Assembly (NCBI GenBank): GCA_013140975.1
Contig: JABFRV010000109.1
Coordinates: 1 to 48,435, forward strand
Direction of reading: 5' to 3'
Length of the DNA: 48,435 bases
DNA from: Saprospiraceae bacterium
GTDB taxonomy: Bacteria > Bacteroidota > Bacteroidia > Chitinophagales > Saprospiraceae
Positions 16,343-25,449 of the stretch are shown here, piece by piece (the first letter of the stretch is position 1; every line of letters starts with the position of its first letter). Made by a program: the position numbers and the translations under genes. The notes under the pieces were generated by a model, which searched no databases, was not told the origin of the DNA, and saw only the letters and a program-made list of their open reading frames with translations.

Positions 16343-17767
16343 ATGGATTCGAATCTTACTCAACACCAGGAATTATTACCTGAAGAACTGCAGGGATCAG
16401 CTGTCAATCTGGACCTTACCTTACCCGGTAGTACGGGTAGAAAGTTTTATATAGAATCCTATGGCTGTCAGATGAATTTTTCAGATTCTGAAATCGTTGC
16501 CTCTATTTTAGCACAAGAAGGCATACAGTCTACCCGTAATATAGAGGAAGCGGATATGATTTTTATCAATACCTGTTCTATTAGGGAAAAGGCAGAAGAC
16601 TCAGTCCGCAAAAGACTAAAAGAGTTCAAACCCTTTAAAAAAAATAAACCAGAACTTGTAGTCGGAGTTTTGGGCTGTATGGCAGAAAGACTTAAAGCCA
16701 AATTTCTGGAACAGGAACAATTGGTTGATATTGTCGCAGGTCCTGATTCTTATAGAGACTTACCGAATCTTTTAAAGAAAGCAGATGATGGCGATAAGGG
16801 CGTAAATGTTTTTCTTTCCAGAGAAGAAACATATGCAGATATCGCTCCAATGCGCCTTGATGAGAATGGAGTTACAGCTTTCATTTCAATAATGAGAGGA
16901 TGTGATAATATGTGTTCGTTTTGTGTAGTTCCTTTTACACGAGGAAGAGAAAGATCAAGATCATCATACACTATTGTTGCAGAAGCAGAGGATTTATATT
17001 TACGAGGATATAGAGAAGTTACTTTGCTTGGACAAAATGTAGATTCATATAAATGGGTTAATCCGGAAACAAATGAACTTACCAACTTTGCTCATTTGTT
17101 AGAAATGGTAGCTAAAGTGAATCCCCAACTTCGTGTTCGATTTTCAACTTCACACCCAAAAGATATAACGGATGAAGTGTTATACACGATGGCAAAGTAT
17201 AATAACATATGTAATTATATACACCTACCGGTTCAATCAGGAAGCAGTAGAATTCTTGAATTGATGAACAGAACATATGACAGAGAATGGTACCTCGATC
17301 GGGTTTCTGCAATTCATAAAATAATTCCTGAATGCGCTATTTCATCAGATATTATAACAGGATTTTGTACTGAAACTGAAGAAGATCATAGAGAAACTTT
17401 AAGCATAATGGAACTTGCTAATTACAGTATGTCCTATATGTTTTTTTATTCTGAAAGACCCGGAACTCCGGCGGCGAAGAAATACAAAGACGACGTTTCT
17501 CTGGAAATAAAAAAAGAAAGACTCAACGAAATTATTCGCTTGCAAAATCGACTCAGCCATCATCACAATCAAGCAGATATTGGAAAAACTTTTGAAGTTC
17601 TTATAGAAGGAAATTCTAAAAGATCAGAAGACATGTTTAAAGGTAGAAATTCTCAAAACAAAATGATCGTTTTCAATAAAAAGGGAAACTATCAACCAGG
17701 GGATTATGTTACAGTTAAAGTAGATTCAGCTTCAAGTGCAACACTTCACGGAACAATTACTGCTTAA
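16343..17767 (+). CDS. miaB: tRNA-2-methylthio-N6-dimethylallyladenosine synthase
   Basis: This radical-SAM enzyme adds a methylthio group to i6A37 of tRNAs reading UNN codons. The 474-aa protein has the N-terminal methylthiotransferase domain with the three cluster cysteines C42 (YGCQMN), C78 (NTCSIRE) and C112 (GCMAER). The radical-SAM triad C187-x3-C191-x2-C194 lies in [22 protein letters not shown], and a C-terminal TRAM domain ends at the stop. The [10 protein letters not shown] and FCVVPFTRG wording is specific to MiaB rather than RimO or MtaB. It is the first gene of a five-gene run; the next start is two bases after its stop. Confidence 0.95.
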   Translation: MDSNLTQHQELLPEELQGSAVNLDLTLPGSTGRKFYIESYGCQMNFSDSEIVASILAQEGIQSTRNIEEADMIFINTCSIREKAEDSVRKRLKEFKPFKKNKPELVVGVLGCMAERLKAKFLEQEQLVDIVAGPDSYRDLPNLLKKADDGDKGVNVFLSREETYADIAPMRLDENGVTAFISIMRGCDNMCSFCVVPFTRGRERSRSSYTIVAEAEDLYLRGYREVTLLGQNVDSYKWVNPETNELTNFAHLLEMVAKVNPQLRVRFSTSHPKDITDEVLYTMAKYNNICNYIHLPVQSGSSRILELMNRTYDREWYLDRVSAIHKIIPECAISSDIITGFCTETEEDHRETLSIMELANYSMSYMFFYSERPGTPAAKKYKDDVSLEIKKERLNEIIRLQNRLSHHHNQADIGKTFEVLIEGNSKRSEDMFKGRNSQNKMIVFNKKGNYQPGDYVTVKVDSASSATLHGTITA

Positions 17768-17769
17768 TT

Positions 17770-19035
17770 ATGGAAAGTGTACAGGCAATTAAACAAAGAT
17801 TTGGTATTTATGGCCGATCAGAGAAATTAAATCAGTCTCTTGATACAGCAATTCGTGTTGCTGCAACTGATCTAACTGTCTTAATTAATGGTGAAAGTGG
17901 ATCAGGGAAAGAGGTTTTCTCTAAAGTTATACATAGTCTGAGTCCACGTAAACACAATTCTTTTATTGCAGTGAATTGTGGGGCTATTCCACCCGGTACT
18001 ATAAATTCTGAATTATTTGGACATGAGAAGGGTTCGTTTACAGGTGCCACTGCGGATAGAAAGGGTTATTTTGAAACAGCTGATGGTGGAACTATATTTT
18101 TAGATGAGATTGGAGAAATGCCACAAGACACGCAGGCATATTTATTAAGAATTTTAGAGTCAGGAGAATTCATTCGTGTAGGTTCGTCCAAAGTATTAAA
18201 AACCAATACGAGAATTATTGCTGCTACGAATGTGAATTTATTAGAGAGAGTAAGAGTTGGACGTTTCAGAGATGATTTATATTTTAGATTAAACACGATT
18301 CCAATTAAAGTGCCGTCACTGAAAGAGCGAAGAGAAGATATCATGATACTCTTTCGAAAATTCGCGCAGGACTTTGCTGAAAAATATAGAACATCTCCAA
18401 TTGAATTAGACGAGTCTTGTCAGGAATTAATTAAAAATTATAGCTGGCCTGGAAATATTAGAGAATTACGCAATGCAGTTGAACAACTTTCCGTTCTTTC
18501 AGATAAAAAATTGCTCAACACGGAAGATCTTTTAAAAATTATACCAGATATTTATTCAACGTCTTTCCCTGCAATAAATCGAATTGATAAATCAGATTCA
18601 GGAATGTACGAAAGAGAAATTTTATATCAGCTTTTATATGATATGAAAAAAGATCTCAATCAGTTAAAAAATCTGTTTATACAAATGGTGCAAACCAATG
18701 ACCTTCAGATGCCTCCTACTATGGAGAATATGCCTGCAATGTCTGTAGTAACAGATAATGGAATGAATTCATCTGGCCACTGGAGTCCGGGAAGAAATTT
18801 AAGTCCTGAAATGGAAAGTTCAAATATTCAACCGGTTATTCTAACCAAGAAAAATGAAGATTTTGAACCTGTTGAAGTTATGGAAGAACCTTTATCCATG
18901 GATCATATGGAAAAAGAACTTATCACAAAGGCATTGAAAAAATATAATGGAAAACGGAAAGATGCGGCAGAAGAGTTGGGTATCTCTGAAAGAACTTTAT
19001 ATCGCAAGATCAAACAATATGATATAGAGCTATGA
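17770..19035 (+). CDS. Sigma-54-type AAA+ transcriptional activator without receiver domain
   Basis: This 421-aa protein opens directly with the AAA+ domain: Walker A GESGSGKE (41-48), the GAFTGA-loop variant GSFTGA (88-93), Walker B GGTIFLDEIGEMP and arginine finger region FRDDLYFRLN. A variable linker rich in M, P and S follows (about 270-375), then a C-terminal Fis-type HTH (KRKDAAEELGISERTLYRKIKQY). Such proteins remodel sigma-54 RNA polymerase at -24/-12 promoters. There is no N-terminal receiver, GAF or PAS domain, so control is probably by partner proteins or expression level. It overlaps lptE by 4 bases. Its targets are unknown; the context suggests envelope biogenesis. Confidence 0.88.
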   Translation: MESVQAIKQRFGIYGRSEKLNQSLDTAIRVAATDLTVLINGESGSGKEVFSKVIHSLSPRKHNSFIAVNCGAIPPGTINSELFGHEKGSFTGATADRKGYFETADGGTIFLDEIGEMPQDTQAYLLRILESGEFIRVGSSKVLKTNTRIIAATNVNLLERVRVGRFRDDLYFRLNTIPIKVPSLKERREDIMILFRKFAQDFAEKYRTSPIELDESCQELIKNYSWPGNIRELRNAVEQLSVLSDKKLLNTEDLLKIIPDIYSTSFPAINRIDKSDSGMYEREILYQLLYDMKKDLNQLKNLFIQMVQTNDLQMPPTMENMPAMSVVTDNGMNSSGHWSPGRNLSPEMESSNIQPVILTKKNEDFEPVEVMEEPLSMDHMEKELITKALKKYNGKRKDAAEELGISERTLYRKIKQYDIEL

Positions 19036-19520
19036 GAATTGGATTCATTGGAATAGTAATATTTTCTCTTCTTTCTTGTTATTCGTTTAAAGGCATAAGC
19101 ATCGACCCTGAGCTCTCCACTTTTTTTGTTGAAAACGTAGAAGATATTACAGGATCAGCCCCGCCAAATTATGCCGCAGAATTTGGTTATGCCCTTAGCA
19201 ATAAAATCCGAAGAGATACGCGATTATCTGTAAAAAATACAAATGCAGATTTACAATTTAAATGTTCTGTTACTCGCTTTAGTGTAGAATCAGTTGCACC
19301 AGTTGCAGGTCAAAGCAACGCAATAAACAGAGTGACTATTGGTATAAAAATTCAATGCACGAATTTGTTAAATGAAAAAGGGAACTGGACTAAGGATTTT
19401 TCCAAATTCGAAGATTTTAGTGCAAATCAGAATTTTAATGATGTTCAAACAACACTTCTGAGTAATTTAAATAAATTGATTCTGGAGGATATTTTTAATG
19501 CTGCTTTTTCAAATTGGTGA
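19032..19520 (+). CDS. lptE: LPS-assembly lipoprotein LptE
   Basis: This 162-aa protein has a lipoprotein signal (MRIGFIGIVIFSLLSCYSF) with lipobox cysteine C16. The mature part shows the Bacteroidota LptE pattern: Y-S-F-K-G-I-S-I, then F-F-V-E-N-V, then A-L-S-N-K-I-R-R-D-T-R-L and a closing E-D-I-F-N-A-A-F-S-N-W. LptE plugs the LptD barrel in the outer membrane and helps deliver LPS to the surface. The start overlaps the stop of the sigma-54 activator (ATGA), indicating translational coupling. The family call rests on this pattern and on the miaB/sigma-54/secG context. Confidence 0.82.
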   Translation: MRIGFIGIVIFSLLSCYSFKGISIDPELSTFFVENVEDITGSAPPNYAAEFGYALSNKIRRDTRLSVKNTNADLQFKCSVTRFSVESVAPVAGQSNAINRVTIGIKIQCTNLLNEKGNWTKDFSKFEDFSANQNFNDVQTTLLSNLNKLILEDIFNAAFSNW

Positions 19521-19531
19521 TAAATTGATAA

Positions 19532-20170
19532 ATGAATTCAAGTAACATACAAGATAAGAGTTATATACTTTCTCAACAATGGAATCTTAGAGAGAGAAAA
19601 TTTGATTTGCAACAAGAAACATCAGATGTAATTGCACCTGTTCTTGTTGAAACTTCTTCAGAAATTTATTCTTTAGATGTTTCAGAAAATGATAAAATTA
19701 TTAGCGAAGAAAAAGTAATTATTCAACCTTTAACGATAGAAAATACTATTGAAGAAAGATCGGTGAGTACGAATGATGACTCAGAATTAACAACAACAAC
19801 ATCAGTCACAACAACATTATCTACAACAACAGCAAAAAATTCCATTTATACACCTGCTTCTGATTTTCACCTTTGGTTAAAAAATATACCAGCTTCACCA
19901 ATTGCCAATAAATCAAAAATAAAAGCAGAGCCTAATAATCCATCTTCGGTTCCAATCGGATCAAAAAATGAACCATCTTCAGTTCCAGTATCTTCAAAAT
20001 TTACAACTGTCGAGCCGACAATTATGGCCCCTATTTCCGAGACATTAGCTTCATTATTAGCCCAACAAGGATATGTTCGCGAAGCAAAGGCTATGTATGA
20101 AAAATTGACCATACAATTTCCCGAAAAAAAGGCTATCTTTGCCGCCCTTATTGATAAGCTTAAAAATTAA
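19532..20170 (+). CDS. Unknown protein with low-complexity middle and TPR-like C-terminus
   Basis: I do not recognise the family of this 212-aa protein. The N-terminal 80 residues are acidic and unstructured-looking. Residues 88-102 are almost pure threonine and serine (from a CAA/ACA-rich DNA run). Residues about 130-153 contain a near-tandem duplication (PSSVPIGSK, then PSSVPVSSK). The last 45 residues (SETLASLLAQQGYVREAKAMYEKLTIQFPEKKAIFAALIDKLKN) look like one TPR-type helical hairpin and are the only part likely to be conserved. There is no signal peptide. It sits between lptE (11 bases) and secG (4 bases), so it is co-expressed with envelope genes and may serve as a protein-interaction partner. 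Confidence 0.75.
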   Translation: MNSSNIQDKSYILSQQWNLRERKFDLQQETSDVIAPVLVETSSEIYSLDVSENDKIISEEKVIIQPLTIENTIEERSVSTNDDSELTTTTSVTTTLSTTTAKNSIYTPASDFHLWLKNIPASPIANKSKIKAEPNNPSSVPIGSKNEPSSVPVSSKFTTVEPTIMAPISETLASLLAQQGYVREAKAMYEKLTIQFPEKKAIFAALIDKLKN

Positions 20171-20174
20171 GAAA

Positions 20175-20462
20175 ATGCTGAATCTAATCACGATATTAAT
20201 TGCCATAGACTGTATTCTATTAATGGGTGTAGTTCTTATACAGAATCCAAAAGGAGGAGGTGTAGATTCAACCTTTGGCGGTGCTAGCGCAACACAAATG
20301 TTTGGAGCCGCAGGTTCAGCGGATTTTATTGAGAAATTAACCTGGTACCTTGCTGCGGCTTTATTTATACTTTGCATAATAGCTGCAGTATTATCCGGGA
20401 CAGGAACAGCCGGGATAGAAGCAGCTCCTATTGTACCCGATCCTGCAGCACCTGCTCAATAA
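20175..20462 (+). CDS. secG: Preprotein translocase subunit SecG
   Basis: This 95-aa protein from the ATG at 20175 has two transmembrane helices (residues about 2-20 and 53-74). Between them is the SecG loop VLIQNPKGGGVDSTFGGASATQMFGAAGSADFIEKLTW; the QNPKGGG and GG.S..Q.FG motifs are diagnostic. The tail is alanine/proline-rich. SecG joins SecY and SecE in the inner-membrane export channel and helps SecA cycling. A longer reading from 20139 would overlap the preceding gene and add residues that do not belong to the family. Last gene of the miaB run. Confidence 0.92.
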   Translation: MLNLITILIAIDCILLMGVVLIQNPKGGGVDSTFGGASATQMFGAAGSADFIEKLTWYLAAALFILCIIAAVLSGTGTAGIEAAPIVPDPAAPAQ

Positions 20463-20493
20463 TAATATTTTTCAATTCTTGTAACTTTCAATG

Positions 20494-20515
20494 CATGTAT
20501 TGTTATTAATACATG
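20494..20515. repeat. Inverted repeat overlapping a start codon
   Basis: CATGTATT and AATACATG are perfect 8-base arms around a 6-base centre; the ATG of the downstream dehydrogenase is the end of the right arm. In mRNA the hairpin would sequester the start codon; as DNA it could be an operator. A weak -7 (TAACTTTC) lies just upstream at 20482-20489. Confidence 0.5.
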
Positions 20516-21442
20516 AAAATACTGATTTGTGACTCGGTACATCAATATTTGGTTGATGGCTTAACGGCGCTTGGTCATCAGGTCGATATATTCAATGATA
20601 TTTCTCAAAGTTCTTTGTTAGCCCTTATACATTCTTATGAGGGCCTCATTGTAAATACCAGAAATCCAGTAAATAAGCTATTAATCGATAGTGCACCACA
20701 TTTAGCTTGTGTAGCCAGGCTCGGATCAGGCAAGGAAATACTGGACTTAAATGAATTGTCGAAGCGAAAAATAAAAGTAATAACAAGCCCTGAAGCCAAT
20801 TGTAATGCTGTAGCAGAACATGCATTGGGCATGCTTTTGTGCCTTTTTAGAAACATTCTTAAAGCAAATTTGGAACTCCGTAAATTTGAATGGAATAGAG
20901 AAGAAAACCGTGGAATCGAGATTAAAGGAAAAACAATATCGATCATTGGATATGGGCATACTGGCAAACGTTTTACACAATTATTAAGTGCATTTGATTG
21001 TAAGATTAAGATATATGATAAATACGTAACACCGGTAAATGATGCTAATAATATTGAAGTCATTCGCGATTTGAGCGGCATTTATGATTCTGATATTATT
21101 AGCTATCATGTGTCGTATATGCCTGAAAATTTTCACATTTTCAGTTCTGAATTGATAAATAGAATGATCAAGCCTTTTTACCTTGTAAATACCAGCCGGG
21201 GAATGGTTGTAAATACAAAGGATCTGATAAAGGGAATTGAGGAAGGAAAGGTTTTAGGAGCTTGTCTGGATGTATTTGAGAATGAAAAGCCCAGTTCGTT
21301 TTCCGAGGAAGAACAAAGTGTATTTAAACAATTGATGAATAAGCCTCAGGTGATAGTAACGCCACATATTGCTGGATGGACGGTTGAGTCTAAATTGGCA
21401 ATTGCCAGCTCAATACTTTCACAATGGCCTGAAAATAAGTAA
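20513..21442 (+). CDS. D-isomer-specific 2-hydroxyacid dehydrogenase (SerA/PdxB-like)
   Basis: This 309-aa cytoplasmic oxidoreductase would interconvert a 2-hydroxyacid and a 2-keto acid with NAD(H). It has the Rossmann motif G-Y-G-H-T-G in the middle, the catalytic arginine in VNTSRG, glutamate in CLDVFENE and histidine in VTPHIAGW, together with the substrate-loop arginine in ARLGSG. The length fits the minimal family without an ACT domain. Phosphoglycerate dehydrogenase is possible, but serC and serB are not nearby, so the substrate is left open. The start codon lies inside an inverted repeat. Confidence 0.85.
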   Translation: MKILICDSVHQYLVDGLTALGHQVDIFNDISQSSLLALIHSYEGLIVNTRNPVNKLLIDSAPHLACVARLGSGKEILDLNELSKRKIKVITSPEANCNAVAEHALGMLLCLFRNILKANLELRKFEWNREENRGIEIKGKTISIIGYGHTGKRFTQLLSAFDCKIKIYDKYVTPVNDANNIEVIRDLSGIYDSDIISYHVSYMPENFHIFSSELINRMIKPFYLVNTSRGMVVNTKDLIKGIEEGKVLGACLDVFENEKPSSFSEEEQSVFKQLMNKPQVIVTPHIAGWTVESKLAIASSILSQWPENK

Positions 21443-21484
21443 GTTAACTATTATTCTTCTAAAAAATTAGGTTAAAAAGCAGCG

Positions 21485-21518
21485 TTGGGAACGAAGATAG
21501 CGTTCCAATATTGTTTTT
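21485..21518 (+). terminator. Rho-independent terminator after the dehydrogenase
   Basis: GGAACG and CGTTCC pair around a 7-base loop, extended by TTG/CAA flanks with one bulged G, and a T-run (TATTGTTTTT) follows. It sits about 45 bases past the dehydrogenase stop and separates it from the TonB-receptor operon. Confidence 0.6.
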
Positions 21519-21758
21519 AAGAGACTTAGAAGAACAGAGAAAGTAAAAATTTCTATATTTTTTAAAATCAATTTTTACACATTAAAATAATTAAACATAT
21601 TTTATACTATGATTTATAATTCTTTACATAAAAATTTAATAAATAGGACTAGTGCTGTCTTAAATGGAATTGATAAATCGTATAGTATTGGTTTAATAAT
21701 TTTTAAGATTTGCTTAACATTGCAGACTTTTTTTGTAAAACCAACAAAATTTCAACTT

Positions 21759-24700
21759 ATGAATTTATTCAAGTGGTCGATAATTGCAGTAATCTGTTTA
21801 TTGGGATTAAACTTGTCAGCGCAGTCTAAAATGTATGGGACAGTTATAGATAAAAGTACTAACGAACCTTTAATAAGCGCAGGAGTAAAAGTATTTAAAG
21901 GAACAGATTTTGTTGCCGGGGCAGCAACTGATTTTGATGGCAATTATAGTATTGCTCTTGACCCCGGAAAGTATAATATAGAGGTTTCTTATTCGGGAAA
22001 TAAAACAACCATAAATGGTATCACAATAAATTCCGGGAAAGCAACTAAGGTTGACGTTACCCTTCAAAGTTCTGTTGAGTTGACAGCAGTTGAAATAGTT
22101 TGGAAGAAGCCGATTATTGAAACGGATAATACAACAAACGCTACTAACATAACCTCAGAACAAATTGATAAAATTGGAACAAGAAATATTAACAATATCG
22201 TGGCAACTGTATCAGGAACATCCAGTGTAAACGGAGGCGACGTAAATATCAGAGGAGGAAGAACAGATGGTACTGTTTATTTCTTGGATGGTGTCAGAGT
22301 TAATGGAAGATTACCTTCTGCTGCAGATATTGAGGAGATAAATGTAATTAAAGGAGGACTTGACCCTCAATATGGTGATGTTACCGGAGGAGTAATTGGC
22401 TTAACAACAAGGGGACCATCAAGTAAGTTCGCCGGTAATATTGAAGGTGAAACTTCCAATGGATTAGATCCATATGGATATACTTTTATTAATGCAAATG
22501 TGAGTGGTCCAATATACAAGAAGGATGGAAGATCCGTAGTTGGATTTAGATTATCCGGCCAATTTACTGAAAACAAAGATGACAACCCACCTGCTTTTGG
22601 TCAGTATTATGCATCCAGATCAACAATTGAAAGATTAAGTGCAGATCCCATTATATTATTCAATGGGGCACCGACTACCAATGCATTTTTCTTAAAAGAA
22701 GGAGATGATGTAAACTTAGAAAAAGCAAACCTAAATAATAGAGCAAGAGCGATTGATCTTACAGCAAAATTAGATGTGAAGCCAAGTACAAATGTTGATT
22801 TCACTTTATCAGGAACGTATTCTAATGTTGACGATCGTTTTGTACCTGGAGATAATTATATAGGTGATGGAACATGGAGATTATTGAATTGGGTTAATAA
22901 TCCGGTTTCTGATAATCAGACACTTAGAGGAAATCTAAGGATAAGACATAGATTGGGTAAATTAGTAGATCTAAAATCACTTGATCAAGAGAATAAAGAG
23001 AACACAGGCGACGGTAAATTATCTGTACTTCAAAATGCTTATTATACTATTCAGTTAGGTTATCAAAACAGAAAAGCATTATCTCAGGATTTCAGACATC
23101 AAGACAGATTTTTTGATTACGGATATGTAGGAAATTTTGATAGAAGATGGATAGAAACAAGAAACGAAAACCAGATTCATACAGGATTTTTACCACTAGT
23201 ATTTGGTTTTAATGGAGATAATTCTAGAAATCCAATTTGGGCTAATTTTAATAAAATCCTACCTGAAGATGCTTTTAATTTAGATTCTTATTTTGCTTCT
23301 AATAGTAGAGTATCCAATTCTTTTAATTCAACCTGGACTGGATTAGCTGCTAATGTTGGTTCTGTGTTTAACAATTACAGCAAATCTGACAATGACTTAA
23401 TGAATATGCTCATAACAAGTGGATTTGACTTTTTGCCAGGAGGTTCATCTAAAAAGGGAAGACATAATATTCAGTTTGGAATCCAGTTAGAACAGTCAGT
23501 ATTCAGAAGTTATACTGTTAGACCATTTAATTTATGGACAATTGGAAGATTATATGCCAATCAACATATCATTGGACTTGATACTCTTAACATCTGTGGT
23601 TATGATAGTCTTGGCAGAGCTATATTTTGTAATTTATCTTCTCCGGCAGAAGGGGCAAAATTTTACCAATCATTACGAGATGTGATTTTTCCTGATTCAA
23701 CTGATCCCGGTGCCAAATCCAGACTTGAAAAAGTATATGTGAATATCGATGGAGTAAGTCCTGATAAATTAAGTCTTTCAATGTTCTCGCCTACAGAATT
23801 AACTGAGCAAAGTATTATTGGTTATAATGGTTATGATTATTTAGGCAACAAACTAAGCAGAGGAACAAAATTTGAAGATTTCTTTTTGAAAAAGGATGCA
23901 AATGGTAATCGAACATATGAAGTAGCTCCTTTCTCACCTATTTATGCAGCCGGATTTATTGGTGATAAATTTATTTATAAGGATATAATATTCAGAGTCG
24001 GTGGCAGGGTTGATTATTATGATGCAAATACCAAAGTTCTTAGAGACCCTTATTCATTGCATGCCATACAAGGAGCTAAAACTTTTCATGATAATAAACA
24101 GATACCAAAACCATCAACAATTGAAGATGACTACAAAGTTTATGTCAACGGTGAAGGATCTTCAAGCGTTAAAGCATATAGAAATGGCGATCAATGGTAT
24201 TTTGCGAATGGAACTCCGGCGAATAACTCACTTGCTATTTTTGGAGAAAGCAATCTTATTTATCCTGCATTTCTCAGAGAAGATGAAAAAGAAAGAAATA
24301 TTCGTAGTTCCACTTTTACAGAATCTAACATCAATGAGTCGTTTGAAGATTATAAGCCACAGATAAATTGGATGCCGAGAATAGCTTTCTCTTTCCCTAT
24401 CTCTGATGCTGCGAATTTTTATGCACACTACGATATCTTGGTTCAGAGACCTACTTCAAATCAATTTGTTTCTCCATTACAATATTATTATTTCGATCTT
24501 TCAGGAAGAACACCATCCGGAAATGGAAGCTTAAGACCATCAAGAAAAATTGATTATGAAGTTGGATTTCAACAAAAAATTACTGACAACTCAGCTTTGA
24601 ATATGTCGGCATATTACAATGAGTTAAGAGATATGATTCAATTTACAACATTGGCTAAGGTAGCGACTATTGGATCTTATAATACATATCGTAACCTTGA

Positions 24701-25418
24701 TTTTGGAACAGTGAAAGGATTTAATTTTAGTTACGAGTTACGAAGAGTAAATAACTTAATGTTTAATGCTGCGTATACCTTACAATTTGCAGATGGAACA
24801 GGATCTGATCCTAATTCTCAAAATGGATTAACAGGAAGAGGAATTAATATTCGAAATATTTTTCCATTTACTTATGACGAGAGACACAGATTTGCATTTA
24901 CCGCAGATTACAGATATGGTTCCGGAAAACAATACAATGGACCTAGAATTGCTGGTAAAGATATTTTTGCAAATACAGGCTTAAATATTTTATTATCAAC
25001 TGCGTCAGGAAGACCTTATTCACCAGGATTAACAGTAATTAGATTTGATGGATCCGGGTATAGAGGAGATATCAATAGTGCCAGATTACCGTGGAACTTC
25101 AATATTGATTTAAGATTGGATCGAGATATTCGATTAACCAATAATCCCAATAAAAATTACGGGCTAAATGTTTATTTCAGAGTTCAGAATCTTTTAGATA
25201 CACGTAGTGTAATTGGTTTATATCGTGGATCTGGAGATGCCAAGGATGATGGTTATCTTAGCTCATCAAGAGGAAAAAATGAAATCATTAATAATACATC
25301 TAGTTTTGGCGCTGAGAATATAGATTTCTTCTTAGATGCTTATAATTGGGCTTTACTTAACCCTGGGAATTTTATTCTGCCAAGAAGAATTTTCGTAGGT
25401 GCAGTATTTAGTTTTTAA
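21759..25418 (+). CDS. TonB-dependent receptor with carboxypeptidase-like N-terminal domain
   Basis: This 1219-aa outer-membrane barrel starts at the ATG at 21759, chosen because it opens a proper signal peptide (MNLFKWSIIAVICLLGLNLSAQ). Residues about 23-105 form a carboxypeptidase-like regulatory domain (MYGTVIDKSTNEPLISAGVKV, then TDFDGNYSI). A plug domain follows (VNIRGGRTDGTVYFLDGVRVNG, then VIKGGLDPQYGDVTGGVI). The rest is a long barrel ending in F-V-G-A-V-F-S-F with the terminal aromatic needed by the BAM machinery. Such receptors import large ligands using TonB energy. There is no SusD partner. The 1358-aa secreted protein and a PorV-like barrel follow, so a dedicated surface role is possible. 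Confidence 0.9.
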   Translation: MNLFKWSIIAVICLLGLNLSAQSKMYGTVIDKSTNEPLISAGVKVFKGTDFVAGAATDFDGNYSIALDPGKYNIEVSYSGNKTTINGITINSGKATKVDVTLQSSVELTAVEIVWKKPIIETDNTTNATNITSEQIDKIGTRNINNIVATVSGTSSVNGGDVNIRGGRTDGTVYFLDGVRVNGRLPSAADIEEINVIKGGLDPQYGDVTGGVIGLTTRGPSSKFAGNIEGETSNGLDPYGYTFINANVSGPIYKKDGRSVVGFRLSGQFTENKDDNPPAFGQYYASRSTIERLSADPIILFNGAPTTNAFFLKEGDDVNLEKANLNNRARAIDLTAKLDVKPSTNVDFTLSGTYSNVDDRFVPGDNYIGDGTWRLLNWVNNPVSDNQTLRGNLRIRHRLGKLVDLKSLDQENKENTGDGKLSVLQNAYYTIQLGYQNRKALSQDFRHQDRFFDYGYVGNFDRRWIETRNENQIHTGFLPLVFGFNGDNSRNPIWANFNKILPEDAFNLDSYFASNSRVSNSFNSTWTGLAANVGSVFNNYSKSDNDLMNMLITSGFDFLPGGSSKKGRHNIQFGIQLEQSVFRSYTVRPFNLWTIGRLYANQHIIGLDTLNICGYDSLGRAIFCNLSSPAEGAKFYQSLRDVIFPDSTDPGAKSRLEKVYVNIDGVSPDKLSLSMFSPTELTEQSIIGYNGYDYLGNKLSRGTKFEDFFLKKDANGNRTYEVAPFSPIYAAGFIGDKFIYKDIIFRVGGRVDYYDANTKVLRDPYSLHAIQGAKTFHDNKQIPKPSTIEDDYKVYVNGEGSSSVKAYRNGDQWYFANGTPANNSLAIFGESNLIYPAFLREDEKERNIRSSTFTESNINESFEDYKPQINWMPRIAFSFPISDAANFYAHYDILVQRPTSNQFVSPLQYYYFDLSGRTPSGNGSLRPSRKIDYEVGFQQKITDNSALNMSAYYNELRDMIQFTTLAKVATIGSYNTYRNLDFGTVKGFNFSYELRRVNNLMFNAAYTLQFADGTGSDPNSQNGLTGRGINIRNIFPFTYDERHRFAFTADYRYGSGKQYNGPRIAGKDIFANTGLNILLSTASGRPYSPGLTVIRFDGSGYRGDINSARLPWNFNIDLRLDRDIRLTNNPNKNYGLNVYFRVQNLLDTRSVIGLYRGSGDAKDDGYLSSSRGKNEIINNTSSFGAENIDFFLDAYNWALLNPGNFILPRRIFVGAVFSF

Positions 25419-25449
25419 TAATAGAAAATAACTGTTAAAGTTTTACAAT

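Noticed and set aside
16224-16454. 76-aa plus-strand frame before and inside miaB
   Set aside because: It begins before the miaB promoter's -7 element and overlaps the miaB coding region in another frame; its translation resembles no family.
19790-19845. CAA/ACA-rich run considered as a CRISPR-like or phase-variable repeat
   Set aside because: The units are too short and irregular for a CRISPR array, and the reading frame continues unbroken; at most it is a slippage-prone codon run.
20635-21081. 148-aa minus-strand frame inside the dehydrogenase gene
   Set aside because: The plus-strand gene has all catalytic residues; the minus frame is a complementary-strand shadow.
24001-24366. 121-aa plus-strand frame inside the TonB receptor
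   Set aside because: It is out of frame with a continuous barrel reading that shows no frameshift.
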